A stretch of DNA of 64,000 nucleotides from JASHSH01 sp036490215 (GTDB lineage: Bacteria; Pseudomonadota; Alphaproteobacteria; Rhodospirillales; Magnetospirillaceae): contig DASXEH010000055.1 of the NCBI GenBank assembly GCA_036490215.1, forward strand, positions 1 to 64,000. Direction: 5' to 3'. The stretch's first letter is position 1, and each line of letters begins with the position of its first letter. The notes under the pieces are model-generated. The model made no database searches and was not told where the DNA came from. It saw nothing but the letters and a program-made list of their open reading frames with translations. The translations under genes were made by a program, and so were the position numbers. Shown piece by piece: positions 1 to 8,041 of this stretch.

Positions 1-870
1 AACGCCGATCCCGGCCAGAACCTCGGCGGACCCGATACCGGAGACCTGCAGCAGCCGCGGCGTGTTGATGGTGCCGCAGCACACAATCACTTCGCGCCGC
101 GCCCGGACCAGCTTTTCATCCGATCGGCTACGGTCGGCGGCATAGCGCACGCCGGTCGCGCGCCGGTTGTCGATGACGATGCCGGTGGCTTGCGCATGCG
201 TGCGGATGTCGAGGTTCGAACGTTTGCGGGCGGGATCGAGAAAAGCGCGCGCGGTGCTGACGCGCTTGCCGTTGAAAATGGTGCGCTGGTAGTAGCCGAC
301 ACCCGCCTGCTGCGCGCCGTTGTAGTCGGGATTCAGCGGGATGCCCAAACCGACCGCACCTTCGACGAAGGCTTGGCAGACCGGATGTTTCCAATCGAGA
401 TCGGTCACGCTCAGCAGCCCGTCGGACCCACGATAGGTCGGATCGCCGGCGCCGACACGGCGTTCGGCGCGTTTGAAGTAGGGCAGGACCTCAGAATAGC
501 TCCAGCCGCGGTTGCCCATCTGCGCCCAGCTGTCGAAATCGCGCCCTTGGCCCCGGTTGTAAACCAGACCGTTGATCGCGCTCGATCCGCCTAAGGTCCG
601 GCCCTGGGCCGTGGCGATGGAGCGGTCGTTCGCACCCGCACTCGGTTCGGTGCGAAACGGCCAAGTGTATTTCGGGTTGAACAGCGTCTTGATATAGCCG
701 GCGGGGATATCGATGAACATGCTGTCGGGTGGCGGTCCGGCCTCGAGAAGACAAACGGAGAACCGCCCGTCCTCGGACAATCGGTTGGCGAGAACGGCCC
801 CGGCCGAACCGGCGCCCACGATCACATAATCGAATTCGCCCGCCAGGGCGGGTTGGTTTCCCGAAATGAT
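1..870 (-). CDS. GMC-family FAD oxidoreductase (choline/alcohol dehydrogenase-like), 3' end outside window
   Basis: An open frame from base 870 down to base 1 encodes the N-terminal 290 or so residues of a glucose-methanol-choline oxidoreductase. The FAD-binding motif FDYVIVGAGSAGAVLANRL is at the N-terminus, followed by GRTLGGSSAINGLVYNRG, and PRLLQVSGIG is at the window edge. These enzymes oxidise alcohols with FAD; the substrate cannot be read here. It diverges from the LysR gene, which is a likely regulator. Oddity: after the in-frame TAA at 907-909 there is no ATG, GTG or TTG before the FAD motif. The best candidates are ATC (868-870) or ATT (865-867) behind a GGAGGGG stretch, or CTG (844-846). 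The true start is therefore uncertain, or the sequence has an error or mutation. Confidence 0.85.
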   Translation of the reverse strand, partial: MISGNQPALAGEFDYVIVGAGSAGAVLANRLSEDGRFSVCLLEAGPPPDSMFIDIPAGYIKTLFNPKYTWPFRTEPSAGANDRSIATAQGRTLGGSSAINGLVYNRGQGRDFDSWAQMGNRGWSYSEVLPYFKRAERRVGAGDPTYRGSDGLLSVTDLDWKHPVCQAFVEGAVGLGIPLNPDYNGAQQAGVGYYQRTIFNGKRVSTARAFLDPARKRSNLDIRTHAQATGIVIDNRRATGVRYAADRSRSDEKLVRARREVIVCCGTINTPRLLQVSGIGSAEVLAGIGV

Positions 871-1124
871 GGTCCCCTCCCGAGGGCTTGTGAACCGGTT
901 TGCGGCTTATGGCGACGCCGCGTGATAGGAGAGCTTAGAAAGGCCATAGCCGCAACGCCAATCGCCTTAGGCGAACCCCACCATCATTCTGGAAGAATTG
1001 CAGAAAATGCCGATAGAATGCTTTTGTCCGCTGATGGCGAAGGCGCGTATACTGGTCAGTAGGAAAAGTCGTTAACGAGTGGAAAAGACCGAAAAGGTCG
1101 CTCATCGGACGAGGGAGAAAACGC

Positions 1125-2135
1125 GTGAGCGAACTTAATCTGAGCTCGTTGATCCGTCGGGTCGATCTTTTGACCCTGCGCCTGTTCCTCACCATCGAGG
1201 AAGAGGGCCGGCTGGGCCGCTCGGCGGTCCGCGAGAATATCGCCGCCTCGGCCGTGACGAAGCGCATTCAAGATCTCGAAGACATGGTCGGCGTGAAACT
1301 GTTCTACCGCGAACGCGACGGCGTGGTTTTGACGCCCGCGGGCCGGGTGGTGGTACGGCACGTGCGGAGGATTTTCGACACGCTGGATGCCTTGCGCCGC
1401 GAGGTTGCTGAGTTCGCCGACGGCGTCCGCGGTCATGTGCGCGTCAGCGTGACGGATGCGGCATTGGTTCAGTTCGTGTCCGGAGCGATCGGCGAATTCG
1501 CGCGGCAGTTCCCGCTGGTCGAGGTCCAGTTGCGCGAAGACACGAATCGCAATGTGTTGCGCGCCGCGATGACCGGCGCGGTCGAAATCGCCGTCTATTG
1601 GGCGACCAGCGACGCCGTCGAGGATGGTGTCGATACCTATCCGTTCCGCTCCGACCGGCTCATGGTCGTTCTGCCCTGGGATCATGCGCTCGCGGGGCGC
1701 GACGCGCTGTCGTTCGCAGAGATTCTCGGCGACGATCTGATCCTGCCACCAGAAATGATCGCGCTGACCGGCGTGCTCAGCGGCATGGCCGATCGCTTCG
1801 AGCGCGACCTCAATTGGAGATACCGGGTCGCCGCCAAGGAAGGCGCGCTCAGTTTGGTCGATGCCGGCCTCGGTCTGACGATTCAGCCCGAAGGACTCTT
1901 AGCGTCGGGCGCCGCCGGCCGCACCAAGGCGATTCCCTTGTCGGATAGCTGGGGCACGCGGCAATTGCGGATCGCGGTGCCGCATCGCATGCCCGTGACC
2001 GAGGCGACGCAGGCTTTGCTCGATCAGCTCTTGGCCGAAGATCAACACCTGCACGCGGAGGCGAGGGGAGACACTGGAAAGCCTGCCGCCCAAGACTCTG
2101 ATGCTAGACGCCGCCAATCCGGCAGCCGCACCTGA
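1125..2135 (+). CDS. LysR-family transcriptional regulator
   Basis: The protein has 336 residues. Residues 12-75 form a winged HTH with ENIAASAVTKRIQDLEDMVG as recognition region, followed by the usual linker helix (LDALRREVAEF) and a LysR substrate-binding domain to about residue 305. The GTG start at 1125 has a GAGGGAG ribosome site 6-8 bases upstream. It is divergent from the GMC oxidoreductase and probably controls it. Oddity: the last 25 or so residues are hydrophilic and unlike a LysR tail. They run out of frame into the SDR relic that starts at about 2126, so the C-terminus may have been created by the rearrangement that left that relic. Confidence 0.92.
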   Translation: MSELNLSSLIRRVDLLTLRLFLTIEEEGRLGRSAVRENIAASAVTKRIQDLEDMVGVKLFYRERDGVVLTPAGRVVVRHVRRIFDTLDALRREVAEFADGVRGHVRVSVTDAALVQFVSGAIGEFARQFPLVEVQLREDTNRNVLRAAMTGAVEIAVYWATSDAVEDGVDTYPFRSDRLMVVLPWDHALAGRDALSFAEILGDDLILPPEMIALTGVLSGMADRFERDLNWRYRVAAKEGALSLVDAGLGLTIQPEGLLASGAAGRTKAIPLSDSWGTRQLRIAVPHRMPVTEATQALLDQLLAEDQHLHAEARGDTGKPAAQDSDARRRQSGSRT

Positions 2136-2302
2136 CCGAACTCGGGATCGACAACGAGAAAATCGCGCAAGCCGCTCCCGCCCTGCGATTGGGGCGTCCG
2201 GAAGGATTCGGCGCGCTCGCTGCTTTTCTGGCGTCGGAGCAGGCAGGCTACATCAACGGCCAAGCGATCGCATGCGACGGCGGCTTCTTGCGTTCGATCT
2301 GA
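2126..2302 (+). pseudogene. 3' relic of an SDR oxidoreductase gene
   Basis: Frame 2132-2302 reads LTELGIDNEKI, then RLGRPEGFGALAAFLASEQ and ends CDGGFLRSI-stop. This matches the last 55 or so residues of the intact SDR at 18257-18991, which ends in RLGRPEEFGALATFLASEQ and CDGGFLRSI. No start codon or Rossmann N-terminus precedes it, and the upstream bases belong to the LysR reading frame. It lies convergent to the Lrp gene, just as the intact SDR lies convergent to an Lrp relic at 18999-19190. Confidence 0.85.
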
Positions 2303-2305
2303 CGG

Positions 2306-2770
2306 TCAAATCGGCAGTCGATTCGTGTGCTTCACTTCGTTCATGGCGAAGTGGGAATTGACGGAGCCGATCCCCGGCAGATGCAACAGTGTTTTCTTAA
2401 GCAGGACCTCGTAATCCTTCGCGCCTTTGCAGACGACCCGAAGAAAATAATCGTGATCACCAGCGACGGAATAGCAGTCCATGATCTCGGGCTGTTGTTG
2501 AACGCGTTTCTCGAAATCGAGTAAAGTGCGTTCGTCGTGCTGCTTCAGGCGAACCTGGACCAGAACCACGACGTCCAAGCCCAGGGCCTCGCGGTCGAGG
2601 TCAAGGCTTCGCCCGCTGATCACGCCGGATGCTTCCAACTGACGCACGCGCCGCCAGCAAGGCGTATGGCTCAGCCCGACTTTGCGTCCCAGTTCTTCCA
2701 TGGAGATGTTCGGCGCCCGCTGATAGGCCCGCAGGATGCTGCGGTCGATGTCGTCGACCTCGTCGGCCAT
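2306..2770 (-). CDS. Lrp/AsnC-family transcriptional regulator
   Basis: The protein has 154 residues. The N-terminal AsnC-type HTH reads DDIDRSILRAYQRAPNISME and GRKVGLSHTPCWRRVRQLEASG. The C-terminal RAM ligand-binding domain contains YSVAGDHDYFLRVVCKGAKD and LPGIGSVNSHFAM. ATG 2768-2770 is preferred because GGAG lies six bases upstream; the in-frame ATG at 2774-2776 abuts the GGAG. It is divergent from the indolepyruvate:ferredoxin oxidoreductase gene and shares a palindrome-bearing control region with it. Control of that aromatic amino acid catabolic enzyme, plus autoregulation, is likely by analogy with other Lrp-type specific regulators. Confidence 0.93.
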   Translation of the reverse strand: MADEVDDIDRSILRAYQRAPNISMEELGRKVGLSHTPCWRRVRQLEASGVISGRSLDLDREALGLDVVVLVQVRLKQHDERTLLDFEKRVQQQPEIMDCYSVAGDHDYFLRVVCKGAKDYEVLLKKTLLHLPGIGSVNSHFAMNEVKHTNRLPI

Positions 2771-2782
2771 GATCATCTCCGT

Positions 2783-2834
2783 ACTAGGATACTTATCCTA
2801 AAATAATATCATATTTTAAGAATTTATCCTAATG
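2783..2834. promoter_or_regulatory. AT-rich operator region between the Lrp gene and ior
   Basis: A strongly AT-rich patch in a GC-rich window. AGGATACTTATCCT (2786-2799) is a palindrome apart from its two central bases. A further TTATCCTAA half-site is at 2824-2832, separated by A/T tracts. Spaced half-sites of this kind suit an Lrp/AsnC octamer. The position covers the promoters of both divergent genes. Binding is inferred. Confidence 0.6.
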
Positions 2835-2923
2835 CTGCGGTGCTTCGAGCACAAATGTGAAACCTCTCCCCCACGGTGCGCGGCTAGCCTGAACCCATCG
2901 GTTTGCGGTTGGGAGCGCGGATC

Positions 2924-5900
2924 ATGAAACACTTCGATGCGGCCCTTGACGATCCGTTCACCCGATCTTCTGGTTCGGTGTTCATGAGCGGCCTTCAAGC
3001 GCTCGTCCGACTTCCTCTCATCCAAATCGCGCGCGACAAAGCCGCCGGGCTCAACACCGGCGGCTTCATTTCTGGCTACCGCGGTTCGCCCCTCGGTGGC
3101 TACGACCAGGCCCTGCAACGAGCGCATAAGTTGCTCGACGCCAATGGCATTGTCGTCCGCCCCGCCGTCAACGAAGAACTGGCCGCCACAGCGATCTGGG
3201 GCAGCCAGCAGCTTCATCTCTCGCCCGGTGCGGCGAAGGATGGCGTATTCGGCATCTGGTATGGCAAGGGCCCCGGCGTCGACCGGTCTGGCGACGTGTT
3301 GAAGCACGGCAATGCCGCCGGGAGTGCGCCCCATGGAGGCGTGCTTTGTCTGGCGGGCGACGACCACAGCGCAAAGTCGTCCTCCATCCCTCACCAGAGT
3401 GACCACGCTTTTATGTCGGCGCTGATGCCGGTGCTCTATCCGTCTACAGTGCATGAATTCGTGCGCATGGGCCTGATTGGTATCGCCATGTCGCGGTATT
3501 CCGGGTGTTGGGTCGGTATGAAGGTGATCGCCGACACAGTCGAGACCAGCGCGACGGTCGATCTCGGCCTGGAGGCGCTTCAGCTCTCGAGCCCCATCGA
3601 TTTCGAATTGCCGCCCGGTGGATTGAACCTGCGCTGGCCTGATGACCGTTGGACGCAGGACCATCGTTTGCAGACCTCCAAGGGCTATGCCGCGATCGCG
3701 TTTGCGCGGGCCAATGGCGTTGACCGGGTCGCAATGGATGCCAAACGGGCACGCTATGGGATCGTCGCGTCGGGCAAGGCTTTCGAGGGGGTTCGCGAGG
3801 CGCTGAACCTTCTGGGTATCGACGCGGCGATGGCCGAAGCGCTGGGACTGCGGCTGTTGAAGATCGGCATGCCATGGCCTCTGGAGCCCGTACGCGTTCG
3901 TGCGTTCTCCGAGGGGCTGGAAGAGGTTCTGGTCGTCGAGGAGCGGCGCGAGATCATCGAGTACCAGATCAAGCAACACCTGTTCAATTGGCGCAGCGAC
4001 GTGCGGCCGCGGATCGTCGGCAAGTTCGACGAGCACGAGGTGCCGTGCTTGCCATTGGATCACGAACTTTCGGCTGACATCATCGCCGAAACCCTGGTGG
4101 CACGTCTGCTGCGGCTTGAGATGCCGGAGGGGTTTCATACGCATATCGAGCGGCGGCTGAAGGAATTGCGGGCGAGGCACGTGGCGCTGCAGAGCGTCGT
4201 CGCGCCCCTAGCACGCCTGCCGCACTATTGTCCCGGGTGTCCCCACAACACGTCGACGCGCGTGCCTGAAGGCAGCCGCGCGCTGGCGGGTATTGGCTGT
4301 CATTTCATGGCGCAGTGGATGGATCGGCGGACCGGCGCGTTCACCCAGATGGGCGGCGAGGGGGTGCCATGGGTCGGAACCGCGCCCTTCACGACGGAAC
4401 GCCACATCTTCGCCAATCTCGGCGATGGAACCTATTTTCACAGCGGCATTCTCGCTATCCGGCAGTCGATCGCGGCCGGCGTCAACATCACCTACAAGAT
4501 ACTGTTTAACGGCGCAGTCGCCATGACCGGTGGCCAGCCGGTCGATGGCCAATTGACCGTACCGCAGCTCAGCCACCAATTGCGCGACGAGGGCATCCAG
4601 ACGATCTATCTCCTTTCCGACGACCCAGACCGCCATCCGCCAGCCCTCCTCGCCCCAGGCGTGATCGTAGACACACGCGATGCGATCGACCGGGTGATGG
4701 ATACGCTGCGGCAACTACCCGGCTGCACGGCGATCATCTATGACCAGAGCTGCGCGACGGAACTGCGCCGCAAACGGTCTCGCGGCCTAGCGCCCAAGGC
4801 GGAGGAGCGCGTCTACATCAATCCGGCTGTGTGCGAGGGCTGTGGCGACTGTTCGACTCAAAGCAACTGCATTGCCATCGATCCGCTAGAAACGGCATTC
4901 GGCCGCAAGCGTGCGATCAACCAATCGGCGTGCAATTCCGATCTGTCATGCCTCAAGGGCTTCTGCCCCTCGTTCGTCACGGTAAAGGGCGGCGCCGTGC
5001 GCAAGGGCAACGGTATCGGCTTGCCGGACAAGCCTTTGCCCGATCCGATCCCTGTAGAGGAGGGTGGTCGGTCGAGCCCTTACAACATCGCTGTCGCGGG
5101 CGTCGGTGGGACGGGCGTCCTAACGGTCGGACATCTACTGGGGATGGCCGCGCATATCGACGGGTTGGGTGCCACAGTGCTCGATATGGCCGGGCTTGCG
5201 CAGAAGGGTGGGGCGGTCATCAGCCACATCCGCTTGTCCCTCGATCCCGACCTCGTCTTGGCTCCGAAAACGCCGACGGGAGAAGCCGATCTTCTTTTGG
5301 CGCCCGACATGGTGGTCGCGACCTCTCCTGATTGCGCCAATCTGCTGTCCTCCGTTCGCACGAATGTCGTCATTGATACGCATATCACCCCGGTTGCGGA
5401 TTTCGTCCGGGACCGCGACTTCGACTTTCAATCCGCGCGATGCCTGAAACAGATTGCGCGAATGACACGAGCAGGGGCGACGCGTATCGATTTCAATGCG
5501 CTGGCGATTAAGGTTCTCGGCGACGCGATCGCCGTCAATATGATGATGGTGGGTGCTGCCTATCAGCGCGGCTTGTTGCCGGTGTCGGAAGCCGCTTTGC
5601 GGCGCGCGACCGAGCTCAACGGTGTCGCGGTCGCCTTCAACCTTCAGGCATTCGCGTGGGGGCGCTATGCCGCCGCTTATCCCGATGAATGCGCGTCGCT
5701 GCTCGACGGCAACAGGGCTGGGAGCCCGCGCGCCGAGATGAGTCTCGACGCGTTGATCGCCCATCGGATCGCACATCTGACTGCATATCAGCATCGGGCC
5801 TGGGCGCAAAAATATGTAGCCGCGGTCACGCAGATCAGAGCGCTTGAAGAGCGTGTGACCGGGACCGAGACCTTGACGCGAGCCGTAGCGATCAATTACG

Positions 5901-6409
5901 CAAAGGTTCTGTCGTATAAGGACGAGTACGAGATCGCTCGCCTCTTCAACGCTCCGGAATTTAGCAAGGAGTTGGACGCAACCTTCGACGGCAAGATCTC
6001 GCTTGCCTTTCATCTCGCGCCGCCGCTGCTCGCGCGCTTCGATGAAAACCTAGGTCGCCCGCGGAAAATCGCGCTCGGCGGTTGGATGCTACCGGCTTTT
6101 CGGTTGCTCGCTCGCTTGAAGTGTCTCAGGGGAACGCGGTTCGATCCTTTCGGCGCCACGACCGAGCGACGCTTGGAGCGGGCATTGATCAAGACCTATG
6201 AAGAGGGCCTTGCCAAAATTTCGTTGCAACTGAGCGGACAAAACCAAGCTGCCGCTGTTGCCTTAGCTTCCGCACCCGATATGGTCCGCGGATTTGGGCC
6301 GGTCAAACTGGCCGCGCTCAAAAGATTTGATCAGCAATGGCGTGAGCGCCTGGCCGATATGGACTTCGGCCCGGCTCCAGCCCGCGCGGGGGAAAGCGCC
6401 GGCGTGTAG
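2924..6409 (+). CDS. Indolepyruvate:ferredoxin oxidoreductase, fused alpha-gamma type
   Basis: The protein has 1161 residues. It oxidatively decarboxylates arylpyruvates (from Trp, Phe, Tyr transamination) to aryl-acetyl-CoA, reducing ferredoxin. The N-terminal pyrimidine-binding domain (GGFISGYRGSPLGGYDQAL) is followed by the TPP half with CPGC at residues 436-439 and GDG at 500-502, and a 4Fe-4S cluster set at C637, C640, C643 and C648. The gamma domain starts near residue 720 (YNIAVAGVGGTGVLTVGHLL). This fused length is usual in Proteobacteria. ATG 2924 is chosen over TTG 2903 because GGGAGCG lies just upstream. It is divergent from the Lrp regulator. Confidence 0.93.
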   Translation: MKHFDAALDDPFTRSSGSVFMSGLQALVRLPLIQIARDKAAGLNTGGFISGYRGSPLGGYDQALQRAHKLLDANGIVVRPAVNEELAATAIWGSQQLHLSPGAAKDGVFGIWYGKGPGVDRSGDVLKHGNAAGSAPHGGVLCLAGDDHSAKSSSIPHQSDHAFMSALMPVLYPSTVHEFVRMGLIGIAMSRYSGCWVGMKVIADTVETSATVDLGLEALQLSSPIDFELPPGGLNLRWPDDRWTQDHRLQTSKGYAAIAFARANGVDRVAMDAKRARYGIVASGKAFEGVREALNLLGIDAAMAEALGLRLLKIGMPWPLEPVRVRAFSEGLEEVLVVEERREIIEYQIKQHLFNWRSDVRPRIVGKFDEHEVPCLPLDHELSADIIAETLVARLLRLEMPEGFHTHIERRLKELRARHVALQSVVAPLARLPHYCPGCPHNTSTRVPEGSRALAGIGCHFMAQWMDRRTGAFTQMGGEGVPWVGTAPFTTERHIFANLGDGTYFHSGILAIRQSIAAGVNITYKILFNGAVAMTGGQPVDGQLTVPQLSHQLRDEGIQTIYLLSDDPDRHPPALLAPGVIVDTRDAIDRVMDTLRQLPGCTAIIYDQSCATELRRKRSRGLAPKAEERVYINPAVCEGCGDCSTQSNCIAIDPLETAFGRKRAINQSACNSDLSCLKGFCPSFVTVKGGAVRKGNGIGLPDKPLPDPIPVEEGGRSSPYNIAVAGVGGTGVLTVGHLLGMAAHIDGLGATVLDMAGLAQKGGAVISHIRLSLDPDLVLAPKTPTGEADLLLAPDMVVATSPDCANLLSSVRTNVVIDTHITPVADFVRDRDFDFQSARCLKQIARMTRAGATRIDFNALAIKVLGDAIAVNMMMVGAAYQRGLLPVSEAALRRATELNGVAVAFNLQAFAWGRYAAAYPDECASLLDGNRAGSPRAEMSLDALIAHRIAHLTAYQHRAWAQKYVAAVTQIRALEERVTGTETLTRAVAINYAKVLSYKDEYEIARLFNAPEFSKELDATFDGKISLAFHLAPPLLARFDENLGRPRKIALGGWMLPAFRLLARLKCLRGTRFDPFGATTERRLERALIKTYEEGLAKISLQLSGQNQAAAVALASAPDMVRGFGPVKLAALKRFDQQWRERLADMDFGPAPARAGESAGV

Positions 6410-6814
6410 CTTCAAAGAGAGTGAGCATTTACTGCCACCGACTTCTCACTCGGCGAAAACTACTCCAGAGTTCTATCGGAGCGATTGGGAATTGGCTCCC
6501 CGGCGAAGGAGACATAAGAAGGGCTCGCAGCCCGTGTTATCGGCCATTTACTGATGACTGATCATTCGTCGGGGGCCCCTCAAGCGGTGTGCATCAGGCG
6601 CTCGGGTTCTGCGTTAAGCTCGGCAGCAATCAGGACGGCGTAGGTGTTCGAATAAGCTTGGCCAAAACGACGATGGCGCCGATTCGAGCTTCACTTCAAG
6701 CCCGCGGCCGCAGACGCAAACGGGAGAAGGCGGCCTGCCTTATCGGAAACGCGTATCCCCGGCTGGCCACGCTCATTCCAAACTGCGGCATAGATCGGTT
6801 GCCCGCTAAGGCAG
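6410..6814. other. Intergenic region with no supported gene
   Basis: About 400 bases between two convergent genes. A weak stem (GAGTGAG 6419-6425 with CTCACTC 6445-6451, 19-base loop) could help end the upstream transcript. A 30-base sequence at 6685-6714 recurs near 59949. No ORF here looks like a real protein. Confidence 0.5.
6685..6714. repeat. Short dispersed repeat, copy 1
   Basis: The sequence running from CGAGCTTC through CCGCGGCCGCAGA recurs at 59949-59978 with about three mismatches. Outside this core the flanks diverge, although GGCCACGCT also recurs about 60-90 bases further on in both copies. Its nature is unknown: a REP-like element or the relic of a shared gene. Confidence 0.5.
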
Positions 6815-7975
6815 TTAGGCTTCGTTACCGCGTGCAATAAACTGTGGATTGAGGTTCGTCGTTTTGGGGCAGCCGATCTGCGCCAGAATCAGGGCGAACT
6901 CTCGGGCGAAAATATCGAGTGCCTTTTTGATTCCTGGACGTCCTGCGGCAGCGGCGCCGTACAGTGTCGCACGACCCGAGAAGACGAAACGCGCTCCCAA
7001 ACACAGAGCGATAGCGATATCGGACCCGCGGCGAATACCGCCATCCAGCGCGATTTCGGCCCGTTCACCAACGGCGGCATGAATGGCAGGCAATGCGTCA
7101 AGCGGCGACTGGGCGCGGTCGAGTTGGCGACCGCCATGGTTGGAGACGATAATCCCGTCGGCGCCGACTTCGACGCTGTGGATCGCGTCGTCGGGATGCA
7201 TGATGCCTTTCACGAAGAGCTGGCGCGGCCACAGTCGGCGGACCTGTTCCAGAAACGTCCAGGTTAGGGTGGGCGCTGGAAACTGCTCTACAAACAGATC
7301 GGCGACACGCGCGGGTGACGCATCTTTTCCCGCGTAGGGTCGGAAATTACCCATAAAGGGGAGGCCGCCATGGCCGAAATAGTCCAGCGTCCAGCCGGGA
7401 TGCATGAGCGCCTGGATGACCATCGACGGCGTGATCTTGAGCGGATGCACAAAACCACTGCGGCGGTTGCGCTCTCGGTTCGAATGCGTCGGGACATCGA
7501 CCGATAGGACGAGCGTCTGCACACCCAGATCGGCGGCGCGGCGGATCAAATCCTCGGAGGTGGCGAAGCTGCGCGTGCCATAGAGCTGGAACCACGCGTG
7601 ATCCGGCGCCACTTTCATCACCTCTTCGATTGAGGCATTGCTGGCGCCGGACAAGATGAACGGCACATTCCCCGCCGCCGCTTCGGTGGCAAGCAGCCGA
7701 TCGGCGTCGTGCCGGAACATGCCCGCATTCCCGGTCGGCGCGATGCCGAAGGGCATGGCGAAGGTGCGGCCCGCCAGCGGCGCGGTCAGGTCGCGCTCGG
7801 AAACATCGACCAGGTAGCGCGGGATAAGACGATAGCGATTGAACGCGGCTTCATTTTCAACCAAGCCCAGTTCGTCATCGCAGCCGCCCTCGATATAGTC
7901 GTAGGTCATCCGCGGCAGACGCTTTTTGGCCAGGTGCTGGAGATCGGCAATGTTGATGGCCCGGTCGAGAGACAT
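6815..7975 (-). CDS. FMN-dependent alpha-hydroxy-acid dehydrogenase (LldD/mandelate dehydrogenase-like)
   Basis: The protein has 386 residues and covers the whole FMN TIM barrel. Motifs are YDYIEGGCDDE near residue 25, PFGIAPTGNAGMF (FMN phosphate region), LSVDVPTHSNRERNRR, the catalytic His/Arg block SNHGGRQLDRAQSPLDALP and the phosphate-binding DGGIRRGSDIAIALCLGA. It oxidises (S)-2-hydroxyacids such as L-lactate or mandelate, usually passing electrons to the quinone pool or a cytochrome. It is the last gene of the minus-strand operon GntR - FAD dehydrogenase - FMN dehydrogenase. The substrate is not fixed; lactate or a sugar-derived hydroxyacid fits the operon. Confidence 0.92.
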   Translation of the reverse strand: MSLDRAINIADLQHLAKKRLPRMTYDYIEGGCDDELGLVENEAAFNRYRLIPRYLVDVSERDLTAPLAGRTFAMPFGIAPTGNAGMFRHDADRLLATEAAAGNVPFILSGASNASIEEVMKVAPDHAWFQLYGTRSFATSEDLIRRAADLGVQTLVLSVDVPTHSNRERNRRSGFVHPLKITPSMVIQALMHPGWTLDYFGHGGLPFMGNFRPYAGKDASPARVADLFVEQFPAPTLTWTFLEQVRRLWPRQLFVKGIMHPDDAIHSVEVGADGIIVSNHGGRQLDRAQSPLDALPAIHAAVGERAEIALDGGIRRGSDIAIALCLGARFVFSGRATLYGAAAAGRPGIKKALDIFAREFALILAQIGCPKTTNLNPQFIARGNEA

Positions 7976-8041
7976 GCTTTGCTTTTTCCTTTGGACCGGC
8001 GATGGGAAGCGGTGCCGTGCGCGCCGATCAGCGCCCGATCT

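Noticed and set aside
2816..4180. 454-codon minus-strand frame opposite the indolepyruvate oxidoreductase gene
   Set aside because: It is antisense to a clear full-length enzyme, has no family motifs and shows the His/Arg/Gln-rich composition of shadow frames in GC-rich DNA.
6419..6451. Rho-independent terminator after the indolepyruvate oxidoreductase gene
   Set aside because: The stem is only seven base pairs with a 19-base loop and no T-run, so it is too weak to call.
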